Positions 42,550 through 50,515 of a stretch of DNA of 64,000 bases are shown piece by piece. This DNA is from a virus. The position numbers and the translations under genes are program-made. Every line of letters starts with the position of its first letter. Within the stretch, counting starts at the first letter, position 1. The notes below the pieces were generated by a model. The model did no database searches. It was not told the DNA's origin and saw only the letters and a program-made list of their open reading frames with translations. The stretch lies in IMG/VR virus record IMGVR_UViG_3300027749_000069, positions 1 through 64,000 of that record. The stretch is one strand, 5' to 3'.

Positions 42550-42554
42550 TAAAC

Positions 42555-43748
42555 ATGGCTAATCAGAATATTTTAAGATTTTACGGTTCCAAACTCGATT
42601 TAAAGGTAGATTATTCCGAATTATATGACTTTGAACTATCAAAAGTTCAAATGGATTATAATGAAGAGGTCCTAAATTTTGATAGAGAAATAACATATAC
42701 AGGATTAACAATAGATTCTTCTTGTTTAACAGGACTAACTTCACCTTGGGAAGTAGAGGTAAATAAACCATACACTGGCGGTACCTGTGATTTTACTGTT
42801 CGTAGAAGAACAGAGAAGGGTTGGACATTAGATTTGGTTTTTGATAGATTAGTGACTGGTACGACATTTTACTATTTAGGAATTAAAGATGATTTAGCTA
42901 ATGGGAATTACGCGGATAATAATTTAACATTTTCATTTACCAATAATAAAAAAATAAAATGGGAATCTTACCATTATTCGGGGTCGTGTAATCCAGATAG
43001 CGGGTACACGGAGTCATATTACACATTAACAGGTAATACTCCTGAATTGTGTGCGAATGGAATATATGACGATTTTAATATTACAATCACATTTGATAGA
43101 TACACATATCTTTATGATTGTGAGATTGAGAATGAGGGAGGATTTAATGATTTAATATTAGGTCCACATGCGGTTAGTTATACTGATGAATTATGGGCAC
43201 CGACGACTGGTGACACAGGTAGTTTCTTTTCTGGTTCATTTTTAGGACATTCAACACAAATCACCACAGGTTATACAATGGTTACTGGGTCGTTAAATTG
43301 GATTACTGGTGACACCAAATATAGTTATGTTGAGGAATTAAATAAGAAATGGGCGGGTGAGAAACAAAAGAGATTAGGAACACTTAAAATTTATCATAAC
43401 GGTAAAAGAATATATAAATTAGAAAACTTTGAAGAAATAATACCATCATTAAGAAAATCTACAAATTCAATTGTTCAGATTTTTGGTAGTAATGGTCTTA
43501 ATGGTATATTGAAACAAGTTAAGTATTTTGAAGAACCATTAGATTTTGTTCATGTTAATCATCATTATTTAACATCAATTAAACCAAATTATTCAATATA
43601 TGGTTGTTCGGATGTTTTACCAAGCCCAACACCTACACCAACACCGAGTATAACTCCAACTAAAACACCGACACCAACTAATACTGTTACACCAACAGGA
43701 ACACCTACAAACACTCCAACACCAACTAATACACCAACACCAACTTAA
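42555..43748 (+). CDS. Fibre-like virion protein with Pro-Thr-rich tail
   Basis: 397 residues from the ATG at 42555; an in-frame ATG at 42534 lies upstream of the late octamer and would be outside the transcript. The body is strand-rich with many Gly/Thr/Tyr turns. Residues about 275-350 (LGTLKIYHNGKRIYKLENFE and RKSTNSIVQIF) look like a LamG/lectin-type jelly roll. The C-terminal 40 residues are PTPTP/TNTPTPT repeats, mucin-like. Likely a tail fibre or head/tail decoration that contacts cell surface glycans; this is inference from composition. Confidence 0.55.
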   Translation: MANQNILRFYGSKLDLKVDYSELYDFELSKVQMDYNEEVLNFDREITYTGLTIDSSCLTGLTSPWEVEVNKPYTGGTCDFTVRRRTEKGWTLDLVFDRLVTGTTFYYLGIKDDLANGNYADNNLTFSFTNNKKIKWESYHYSGSCNPDSGYTESYYTLTGNTPELCANGIYDDFNITITFDRYTYLYDCEIENEGGFNDLILGPHAVSYTDELWAPTTGDTGSFFSGSFLGHSTQITTGYTMVTGSLNWITGDTKYSYVEELNKKWAGEKQKRLGTLKIYHNGKRIYKLENFEEIIPSLRKSTNSIVQIFGSNGLNGILKQVKYFEEPLDFVHVNHHYLTSIKPNYSIYGCSDVLPSPTPTPTPSITPTKTPTPTNTVTPTGTPTNTPTPTNTPTPT

Positions 43749-43750
43749 AC

Positions 43751-43758
43751 TATTTATA
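43751..43758 (+). promoter_or_regulatory. Candidate late promoter
   Basis: TATTTATA 4 nt before the ATG at 43763, directly after the preceding stop. Confidence 0.55.
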
Positions 43759-43762
43759 ACAT

Positions 43763-44116
43763 ATGGAATTCTTTATAAGACAAGGGGCATCTGACCCAAT
43801 ATTAAAAATGAGGATGATTGACGACGGTAAAAACGATAAATCATCATTTAATGATTTATTGGAAAATGCAACAATCACATTTGAAATGTTTGATGTTAAT
43901 ACCGGCGAACCCGTGTTATTAAATGAAACTTGTAATATTACAACAAGAACAAAACTATATAACCAAACGACTGACGAATATTATATCGTTTTCAGATTCA
44001 CTGAACAACAGACATCTGAAATAGGTAAATTTGAAGGAAAGGTAAACGTGTCGTTTGATAATGGTAATAAACTTATATTACCCGTTAAGGAAAAACTTTA
44101 CATTAATATTTTTTAA
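43763..44116 (+). CDS. Small Ig-like virion protein
   Basis: 117 residues, strand-rich (ATITFEMFDVNTGEPVLLNE and YYIVFRFTEQQTSEIGKFEG), with an immunoglobulin-like order of strands. There is no signal peptide. No named family is recognised. It lies between two fibre-like genes and has its own late octamer, so it is probably a minor fibre or baseplate accessory protein. Confidence 0.55.
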   Translation: MEFFIRQGASDPILKMRMIDDGKNDKSSFNDLLENATITFEMFDVNTGEPVLLNETCNITTRTKLYNQTTDEYYIVFRFTEQQTSEIGKFEGKVNVSFDNGNKLILPVKEKLYINIF

Positions 44117-44142
44117 TTCGATTCCATTTGTAGATTTTATAC

Positions 44143-44150
44143 TATTTATA
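44143..44150 (+). promoter_or_regulatory. Candidate late promoter of adhesin gene
   Basis: TATTTATA 15 nt before the ATG at 44166. Confidence 0.55.
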
Positions 44151-44165
44151 AGAAACAAAAAATAG

Positions 44166-45266
44166 ATGTCACAACCAAGTACAAATCATTTTAAATTCGG
44201 AGCTTCCGGAATAAGTTCAGCCACAAGAGGTGGCTTCAGCGTTGGAGTAAAGGGGGGTGCCGATTATGGCCCAACCTCATCAACAGGTTTTTGGAACGGA
44301 GTAACACCACCAATAGGTGGATACACCATTTACGTAGATAAAATGTCACAAGGTCCTAGTATTCACGTTGCATATAACGATGCTCAATGTATCGGTATGT
44401 TATTAGCAATGGGTGCTACAGGCAGTACGATAGGAGATGTGGTGGCTTGGGTTGGAACACAGTCAAATATGGCAATTTTAAGTGCCGATTTAACTCTTGG
44501 TGATTTACCAGGTGCTCCAGTAACTTATACTATAGGTCAAGCAGCCTTAGGTGGTATAATCGCTTATATTGATGGTGGTGGTTCTACAGGTACATCAGGA
44601 TTAGTTGCTACAGTTGCAGATGTTTCTTCAGGTAATGCAGCATGGGGATGTATTGGAACGGCGATATCGGGTGCAGATGGTACCGCTATAGGAACTGGAA
44701 ATCAAAATACAATAGATATAATGGCTGGATGTGCTACCGCAGGAATTGCAGCTAGAATTTGTGGAGATTTAACACAAAGTGGATATTCTGATTGGTATTT
44801 ACCAAGTAAAGATGAGTTAAATGCATTATATACAAACAAAGCTTCTATTGGAGGTTTTGCGAATGACGCCTATTGGTCTTCTACGGAATATCACATTGCA
44901 TCTGCAGCATATTACCAAGATTTCAGTAATGGTTTTGTAACTGCAACACCTAAGAACTCTGATTTATATGTACGTGCAGTGAGAAGCTTTGGAGGTGGAG
45001 GTGGTTTACAATATTATTATTTAGCAAATTTTGGAAGTACTCCAGATTCTGCGGCATGTGCTAGCACTAACGGATTAACAAATGTAACATTTGATACGGG
45101 TGATATAGGAACCGCAGGATACATTTACGCTGATAATATGACAACATTAAGTGGTGGTATATATTGGGTATTTGATAATGTATCAAGAAAAGTTAGAGGA
45201 GCATCATATAGTGGATCTCCAAATAACTACATGAACTTTTATGGTTCATATACAACACCTTGTTAA
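44166..45266 (+). CDS. Adhesin with DUF1566 (C-type-lectin-like) domain
   Basis: 366 residues. N-terminal Gly/Ser-rich region (KFGASGISSATRGGFSVGVK) attaches to the tail, presumably. Around residues 115-280 the order GGIIAYIDGGG, WYLPSKDELNALYT, DAYWSSTEY, YYQDFSNG and VRAVRSF is the DUF1566 pattern, a C-type-lectin-related fold used by phage receptor-binding proteins and by retroelement-diversified proteins. A Gly linker (GGGGG) then leads to a second strand-rich domain. Host receptor binding is a reasonable inference. Confidence 0.7.
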   Translation: MSQPSTNHFKFGASGISSATRGGFSVGVKGGADYGPTSSTGFWNGVTPPIGGYTIYVDKMSQGPSIHVAYNDAQCIGMLLAMGATGSTIGDVVAWVGTQSNMAILSADLTLGDLPGAPVTYTIGQAALGGIIAYIDGGGSTGTSGLVATVADVSSGNAAWGCIGTAISGADGTAIGTGNQNTIDIMAGCATAGIAARICGDLTQSGYSDWYLPSKDELNALYTNKASIGGFANDAYWSSTEYHIASAAYYQDFSNGFVTATPKNSDLYVRAVRSFGGGGGLQYYYLANFGSTPDSAACASTNGLTNVTFDTGDIGTAGYIYADNMTTLSGGIYWVFDNVSRKVRGASYSGSPNNYMNFYGSYTTPC

Positions 45267-45289
45267 TATAACAAAAACAAATAATTCAC

Positions 45290-45320
45290 AAGGAGGACCT
45301 AAAAAGTCCTCCTTTTTTTT
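45290..45320 (+). terminator. Rho-independent terminator after adhesin gene
   Basis: AAGGAGGAC pairs with GTCCTCCTT around a 7-nt loop, followed by a run of Ts. Confidence 0.92.
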
Positions 45321-45340
45321 ATTACCAATTTTTTTACTTA

Positions 45341-45348
45341 TATTTATT
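45341..45348 (+). promoter_or_regulatory. Possible promoter of DNA polymerase gene
   Basis: TATTTATT, 65 nt before the polymerase ATG; there is no better promoter in the gap. The long leader leaves room for the hairpin at 45367-45381. Confidence 0.35.
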
Positions 45349-45366
45349 ATTGTAAACAAGGCAAAC

Positions 45367-45381
45367 TGTGATTTAATCACA
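45367..45381 (+). promoter_or_regulatory. Palindromic operator or leader hairpin before DNA polymerase
   Basis: TGTGATTTAATCACA is a perfect palindrome around one base, 32 nt before the polymerase ATG. As DNA it could be an operator; as RNA it forms a short stem with an AU loop, as T4 gene 43 has a hairpin operator bound by its own product. No protein partner is shown. Confidence 0.45.
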
Positions 45382-45413
45382 AGCTAATACGTCACATTAA
45401 AAAAATATAAAAC

Positions 45414-48311
45414 ATGAAAGAGGTTATCTCTCAGGAAGTTATTGAAGGCTTCCTAAATGGTGGAGACGACGAAATGTATATCGTCGGAGTTGAATACGAC
45501 TACCCAACCAATACAATTTGGAAAATTATCCAAGACCCAATTGAAGGAAAAATTATTAAATCTGATACATTTACACCGTTTATATGGGTGGGTGATTTAA
45601 CAGGATTAAATTTCTATAACAACTCAAAAGCCATGCAGAAAAAACGTATGGGTGAGTTTGGTATTTTAATTGAAAAGTTAGACACGCACGGCAACGAACG
45701 TTTAGAAAATGGTATGACCCATATCGTTAAAAGTATTAAATCATATACGGATTTAGTTTCATTCTTTAGAATGGGTGGATTGAATCCATGGGATGAAAAA
45801 GTAAGACATCATTTTACTGTATTAAACCCTGTTGAACAATATCTTATACAAAAGAAAAAAAGATTATTTAAAGGTATTGATGAATATAGTGGAGTTAATA
45901 GATTTGTATTTGATATTGAGACCACAGGTCTTGATCCTGAAACTTGTGTTATCATATTGATTGGGGTTAAAGATAACCGTGGTATGAATGAAACAATTGC
46001 AGCATTTGGTGAAGACGGAGAAAAGAAATGTATTGAAAGATTTTTCAAATATATTAAAGATTTAAAACCAACCATTGTTGCGGGTTATAACTCTGCATTC
46101 TTTGACTGGCCGTTTATATTAAAACGTGCAGAAATACTTGGTGTTGACGTTAATGGTCTTACACAAATATTCACAACACAAGGAATGAAAGAGAAGGAAG
46201 GAATGTTAAAACTTGCAAACGAAATTGAACCATATAAACAACACGTTATATGGGGTTTCAATATTATTGATATCGCACATTCAGTAAGACGTGCTCAGGC
46301 AATCAATTCTGAAATTAAAAGTTGGGGATTGAAATATATTACAACATATTTGGAGAAAGAAAAACCTAATCGGGTTTATGTGGATGGTGCAAAGATTTCC
46401 AAAATATATCTTGATAACGAAAGTTATTATGTAAATCCAAAGACAGGAAATTATAAACAAATTGGAGAACCTGGTACAGAAAATTTAACACAGAAATATC
46501 CTGGTAAATTTGAGATATGGACAGGAAGAAAAATTGTAGAACAATATCTTGATGATGACTTGTACGAGACCATGGTTGTGGATGATTCATTTTCTCAATC
46601 AACATTCTTATTATCAAAACTCGTACCTACCACGTATGAAAGAATTGCAACAATGGGAACTGCAACACTATGGAAAATTATTATGTTAGCATGGTCTTAT
46701 GAAAACAATTTAGCAATACCAGCTAAAGATGAGAAACGTGCAATCACTGGTGGATTATCAAGATTATTAAATGTGGGATATTCAAAGAATATTGTTAAGT
46801 TTGACTATGCATCACTCTATCCATCTATTCAACTTGTATATGATGTGTTTCCTGATTGTGATGTGATGGGTGTACAAAAATCAATGTTAAAATATTTCCG
46901 TGATATTCGTATCAAATATAAATTACTTGCGGGCGAATTAAAAAATAGTGATCCAGTTCTTGCTGAAATGTATGATAGAAAACAATTACCAATTAAGATT
47001 TTTATCAACGCATATTTCGGTAGTTTATCCGCACCTCACGTATTCCCTTGGGGAGATATGAATATGGGTGAAACCATTACCTGTGTTGGTCGTCAGTGTT
47101 TAAGAATGATGATTATGTTTTATATGAAGAAAGGTTATAAACCTCTTGTAATGGACACGGATGGTGTGAACTTTGAAACACCATTGAATATTGATGATAC
47201 GGTTTATGTTGGTAAAGGATTGAATGAAATGGTTACGTTAGGAAAAGAATATAAAGGTATTGAAGCAGATACTGCAGAGTTCAATGATATCTTTATGAGA
47301 AATGAAATGGGTTTAGATATTGATTATGTTGCGCCAGCTTGTATTAATGTTTCTCGTAAGAACTATATCATTAAAATGATGAAGAAAGGAAAAGAGAAAA
47401 TTAAATTAACAGGTAATACAATCAAATCAAAAAAATTACAAACATATATCGTAGAGTTTTTAGATGAAGGATTAAAGTATTTGTTAAATGGTGACGGATT
47501 ATCTTTTGTGGAATTATATTATGAATTTGTAAGTAAAATTTATAATAAAGAAATTCCATTATCTAAAATTGCAAATAAAGCTCGTGTTAAACAATCTATT
47601 AATGATTATAGAAAGTATGTTCAAAAGACAACTAAAGCTGGTTCATTAATGTCTCGTCAAGCACATATGGAATTAATTATGAGGAGTGATTATCCTGCAG
47701 GTTTAGGAGATACAATTTATTATGTTAACAATGGTGTTAAGAAATCATCAGGAGATGTTCAGAAAGTTAGTAGACCTAGTAAGAAAGTTTTAGAAGAATA
47801 TCTTACAAAAAATGGTACACCAATGCCTGAAGATTATATCGAAGTGAACTGTTATATGATTGATGAAAAAGAAATATTAAATAATCCTGATTTAAAAGGT
47901 GATTATAATGTTCCTCGTTATCTTAATAATTTTAATAAACGTGTTGAACCATTGTTAGTTGTATTTCATCCATCAATTAGAGAAGATATATTAATTGAAT
48001 CACCTGACCAAAGACAATTCTTTACAAAATTACAATGTGAATTAGTTAATGGGTTTCCATTGAAAGAAGAAGGTCAAGATAAATTAGATGAGGTAATGAC
48101 ATTATCTGACAGTGAAGTATTATTTTGGAATCGTGTGGGGAGAGACCCTTACTTTATGTATGTGGAAAATAGTTTAGAACTTGCTGACCCATTTTGGGTT
48201 GACCACAATAGAAAAGTAATTTCGTTTCAAGAACAAAGTACTAAATCCAATGAAGAGGAGATTATTGAAACTAATGGTAACGATTATGCATTACACGCAA
48301 TAGAAAGTTAG
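45414..48311 (+). CDS. 43: Family B DNA polymerase (gp43-like)
   Basis: 965 residues (T4 gp43 is 898). 3'-5' exonuclease: FDIETTG (Asp167, Glu169), AGYNSAFFDWPF, and YETMVVDDSF. Polymerase: FDYASLYPSIQ (about 463-473), KIFINAYFGSLSA with the conserved Lys, and VMDTDG (Asp581, Asp583) at the third motif, where the usual residue after DTD is Ser. It replicates the phage genome. It is the only replication enzyme here apart from the helicase. The gene follows a terminator and has a palindromic leader. Confidence 0.93.
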   Translation: MKEVISQEVIEGFLNGGDDEMYIVGVEYDYPTNTIWKIIQDPIEGKIIKSDTFTPFIWVGDLTGLNFYNNSKAMQKKRMGEFGILIEKLDTHGNERLENGMTHIVKSIKSYTDLVSFFRMGGLNPWDEKVRHHFTVLNPVEQYLIQKKKRLFKGIDEYSGVNRFVFDIETTGLDPETCVIILIGVKDNRGMNETIAAFGEDGEKKCIERFFKYIKDLKPTIVAGYNSAFFDWPFILKRAEILGVDVNGLTQIFTTQGMKEKEGMLKLANEIEPYKQHVIWGFNIIDIAHSVRRAQAINSEIKSWGLKYITTYLEKEKPNRVYVDGAKISKIYLDNESYYVNPKTGNYKQIGEPGTENLTQKYPGKFEIWTGRKIVEQYLDDDLYETMVVDDSFSQSTFLLSKLVPTTYERIATMGTATLWKIIMLAWSYENNLAIPAKDEKRAITGGLSRLLNVGYSKNIVKFDYASLYPSIQLVYDVFPDCDVMGVQKSMLKYFRDIRIKYKLLAGELKNSDPVLAEMYDRKQLPIKIFINAYFGSLSAPHVFPWGDMNMGETITCVGRQCLRMMIMFYMKKGYKPLVMDTDGVNFETPLNIDDTVYVGKGLNEMVTLGKEYKGIEADTAEFNDIFMRNEMGLDIDYVAPACINVSRKNYIIKMMKKGKEKIKLTGNTIKSKKLQTYIVEFLDEGLKYLLNGDGLSFVELYYEFVSKIYNKEIPLSKIANKARVKQSINDYRKYVQKTTKAGSLMSRQAHMELIMRSDYPAGLGDTIYYVNNGVKKSSGDVQKVSRPSKKVLEEYLTKNGTPMPEDYIEVNCYMIDEKEILNNPDLKGDYNVPRYLNNFNKRVEPLLVVFHPSIREDILIESPDQRQFFTKLQCELVNGFPLKEEGQDKLDEVMTLSDSEVLFWNRVGRDPYFMYVENSLELADPFWVDHNRKVISFQEQSTKSNEEEIIETNGNDYALHAIES

Positions 48312-49423
48312 ATAATATTAATAGGTGCGGGCATTGCTCTAAACTTAAGAGATTTGTTTAGATTCTCTGCCTCACCAGCTTTTCTTTCAAGAATTTTATC
48401 AGGACGTAATCTTTCTAATCTTGCCATAAGTTCTTCAATTAACTTAGATTTTTCATCTTTACCTTCAGTAATTAATGAACTGTAATCTAATTTAATCGTA
48501 CTATCAGGAACTTGTAAATCACCTGAAAACTTACCCCATATACGACCTAAACCTTCTTTAGAATAACCTATTAGATATTTTCTAACCCAATTCTGTGAAG
48601 GTTTATTTAAACTACCCCATGTTAATTCTTCCGTCATAACATCGGATGGTAATTTAATAACATCTTTATTATTCTTTAAACAGGTGTCTCTATCCATAGT
48701 ATCGTAGTACCAATACCAAACTTTATAATTATTTTTAGCAATAGAACCAAAATCAAACTTACCACCCGGTACATTATAAAGGTGTACCAATTTCTTACCT
48801 TCAGGACCCGCGGTAATTTTATAAGTTAAATCACCACCAATCATTCTACTCTTAAAGTTTCTATCTTGCATTCTCAATAATAGGTCAAAACCCGGTGTCA
48901 TAAAATATGAACCAGCGGTTCCAACCTGAGCATACCCACCCACTCCACCGAAACCAACACCACCAAGTGCACCAAAACCACCTAAAAATGGATCTACTAT
49001 TGAGTCATTTAAAGTTGCACGTGTGAAGTATAATAATTCGTTAATTTCACGACCAGCAGGAATTTCATATACTTGTTGACCTTGTGAAACCGTAAAATAG
49101 TCCTTTTTCAATTCACTTGTTCCACCAGCCTGTAAACCTACAATTTTGGAATATGAGTGAGTATATTGAGTTTCGTAATCTAAACTTCTTGTTGTGAAAG
49201 CTCTTGAAAGGGATTGTGTATCTAAATCAAGACCCGCTAAAGCTGACCATTGAGATTCAATTAACCAATCACTAACGTATTGTTCGTATTCTGATAGAGA
49301 TAACTCTAAAAAGGTATCCATTTGTTCCTGTGTAAGTTCAATTCCACGAACTGGCATCCCCAAAAGGTGGAAAACCTGGGTATATAATTTATCTCTTTCT
49401 TCCGGTGTAATAATAGTGGCCAT
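48308..49423 (-). CDS. Neck protein, gp13-like
   Basis: 371 residues. The start resembles gp13: YTQVFHLLGMPVRGIELTQE, then a helix with LSEYEQYVSDWL. Blocks further on include YFTVSQGQQVYEIPAG and VWYWYYDTMDRD, which I associate with neck proteins of T4-like phages. In T4, gp13 sits at the neck between portal and tail and joins head to tail. The gene lies opposite and just behind the polymerase, and has a TATTTATA octamer 15 nt upstream. The identification is moderate. Confidence 0.5.
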   Translation of the reverse strand: MATIITPEERDKLYTQVFHLLGMPVRGIELTQEQMDTFLELSLSEYEQYVSDWLIESQWSALAGLDLDTQSLSRAFTTRSLDYETQYTHSYSKIVGLQAGGTSELKKDYFTVSQGQQVYEIPAGREINELLYFTRATLNDSIVDPFLGGFGALGGVGFGGVGGYAQVGTAGSYFMTPGFDLLLRMQDRNFKSRMIGGDLTYKITAGPEGKKLVHLYNVPGGKFDFGSIAKNNYKVWYWYYDTMDRDTCLKNNKDVIKLPSDVMTEELTWGSLNKPSQNWVRKYLIGYSKEGLGRIWGKFSGDLQVPDSTIKLDYSSLITEGKDEKSKLIEELMARLERLRPDKILERKAGEAENLNKSLKFRAMPAPINII

Positions 49424-49425
49424 AA

Positions 49426-49457
49426 TTTGGTATATTCTTATAAATATCTTATATTTG
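49426..49457 (+). promoter_or_regulatory. Host-type promoter
   Basis: TTTG, 20 nt, TATATTTG, a full match to the Bacteroidota pattern, ending 4 nt before the ATG at 49462. It overlaps the divergent late octamer at 49439-49446. Confidence 0.65.
49439..49446 (-). promoter_or_regulatory. Candidate late promoter of neck gene
   Basis: On the minus strand TATTTATA, 15 nt before the neck gene start at 49423. It lies within the host-type promoter of the divergent gene, so early and late polymerases could not use both at once. Confidence 0.55.
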
Positions 49458-49461
49458 GGTT

Positions 49462-50322
49462 ATGGTAAAAGAACTATATTATACAGAGGATCAAACAAAG
49501 GATTTTAATGTTATTATTTCAATGAGTGAAGTTAAAAGGTTAATAATTCGTGAATTGGGTGAAATAGCTCAAAGTAAATGGGAACCTTTAGGTAGATGGG
49601 GGAAGGGTGAGATTAAAGGTCGTCAGGTTTGGGGAGTTATGGACTCTAAAAAAAATGGTGAACTATATTGGTCACATTTTAATAGGTTAAACACAAACAG
49701 AACAGGATTAACTCATTTAAGAAATAAAATAAATGAACTTTTAATATTAAACGGACAACCAGAGAGAATAATTTTCAAAGAAGATTTTCATTTAGATTTT
49801 AATTATACCTATAATACGGTTAAAAGAATGTTAAGGTTTACCAAACAATATAGAGATATTCTATTTGATGAAGAAGGTGAATTTTATAAAGAATTAATTA
49901 GGTTGATGGTCGATACTTGGGATAGAGGTAAAGTTCATACTCAACATTTTATTGATAACTATAGAAGGTTAATACCTGAATCAACGGGTATTGAACATAA
50001 TGATGATAAACCAGGTGATGTAAATGATATGTTAGATGGTATTGATTGTACTGTTCTATTTGATAATAGAAAACGTAATTTACAAATTAAAGGAGTTACA
50101 AAATGTGAATTAAGAAACGATGGTCATTATTATGTTAATGTTAGTATGGTTTTAGAAAAATATCGTAAAGTTAACGCCTTCGTATTTTATCCATCAAATG
50201 AAGAATATGTTTATATGTTTAAAAATAATATAGATAAAATAATTTCACTTGTTGAAAATGGAACGTCGGTGTTTAAATTTTCATCCGAATTATTTATTAA
50301 AAAAGTAAGTAAAAATGACTAG
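49462..50322 (+). CDS. Possible PD-(D/E)XK-type nuclease
   Basis: 286 residues. Around 190-215 the order MLDGIDCTVLFDNRKRNLQI then KGV resembles the D......(E/Q)xK core of the restriction-endonuclease fold, with Gln in place of Glu as in some members. It is preceded by a helical N-terminal half with FNVIISMSEVKRLIIREL. The metal-binding acid is present (Asp194 region), but with only one strand pair visible the call is tentative. It starts from a consensus host promoter, so is probably early, and overlaps the next small gene by 8 nt. Confidence 0.45.
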   Translation: MVKELYYTEDQTKDFNVIISMSEVKRLIIRELGEIAQSKWEPLGRWGKGEIKGRQVWGVMDSKKNGELYWSHFNRLNTNRTGLTHLRNKINELLILNGQPERIIFKEDFHLDFNYTYNTVKRMLRFTKQYRDILFDEEGEFYKELIRLMVDTWDRGKVHTQHFIDNYRRLIPESTGIEHNDDKPGDVNDMLDGIDCTVLFDNRKRNLQIKGVTKCELRNDGHYYVNVSMVLEKYRKVNAFVFYPSNEEYVYMFKNNIDKIISLVENGTSVFKFSSELFIKKVSKND

Positions 50323-50515
50323 TACATTATTAGATTTATTTGAAACTGCGGGTAAGAACAATTTTGAATTTAACTACAAAACAGGTGAAGGTGAAAACGT
50401 TCTAACTTTGGATTTGGAAAATAAAATAGTAACTTTAATAATAGGTGACCCTGAACGTAAAGATTTAGAACTAACTTTAAGAGACGCAATAATAACGATT
50501 AAAGGAGGCTCTTAA
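50315..50515 (+). CDS. Small acidic protein
   Basis: 66 residues, strand-rich (NVLTLDLENKIVTLIIGD), ending in a helix-free strand IITIKGGS. It begins inside the previous gene's end (8-nt overlap) and its 3' end overlaps the convergent helicase gene by 17 nt. No family is recognised. It may work with the possible nuclease. Confidence 0.5.
   Translation: MTSTLLDLFETAGKNNFEFNYKTGEGENVLTLDLENKIVTLIIGDPERKDLELTLRDAIITIKGGS

Noticed and set aside
42534-42554. Upstream ATG of the fibre-like gene
   Set aside because: It lies upstream of the TATTTATA octamer and would not be in the predicted transcript.
43620-43748. Short tandem ACACC/AACACC-type repeats considered as a CRISPR-like array
   Set aside because: They are in-frame Pro-Thr codons at the end of a fibre-like gene, with no spacers.
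44166-45266. Diversity-generating retroelement target
   Set aside because: The DUF1566 fold fits, but no reverse transcriptase, template repeat or adenine-rich variable repeat is visible in the window.
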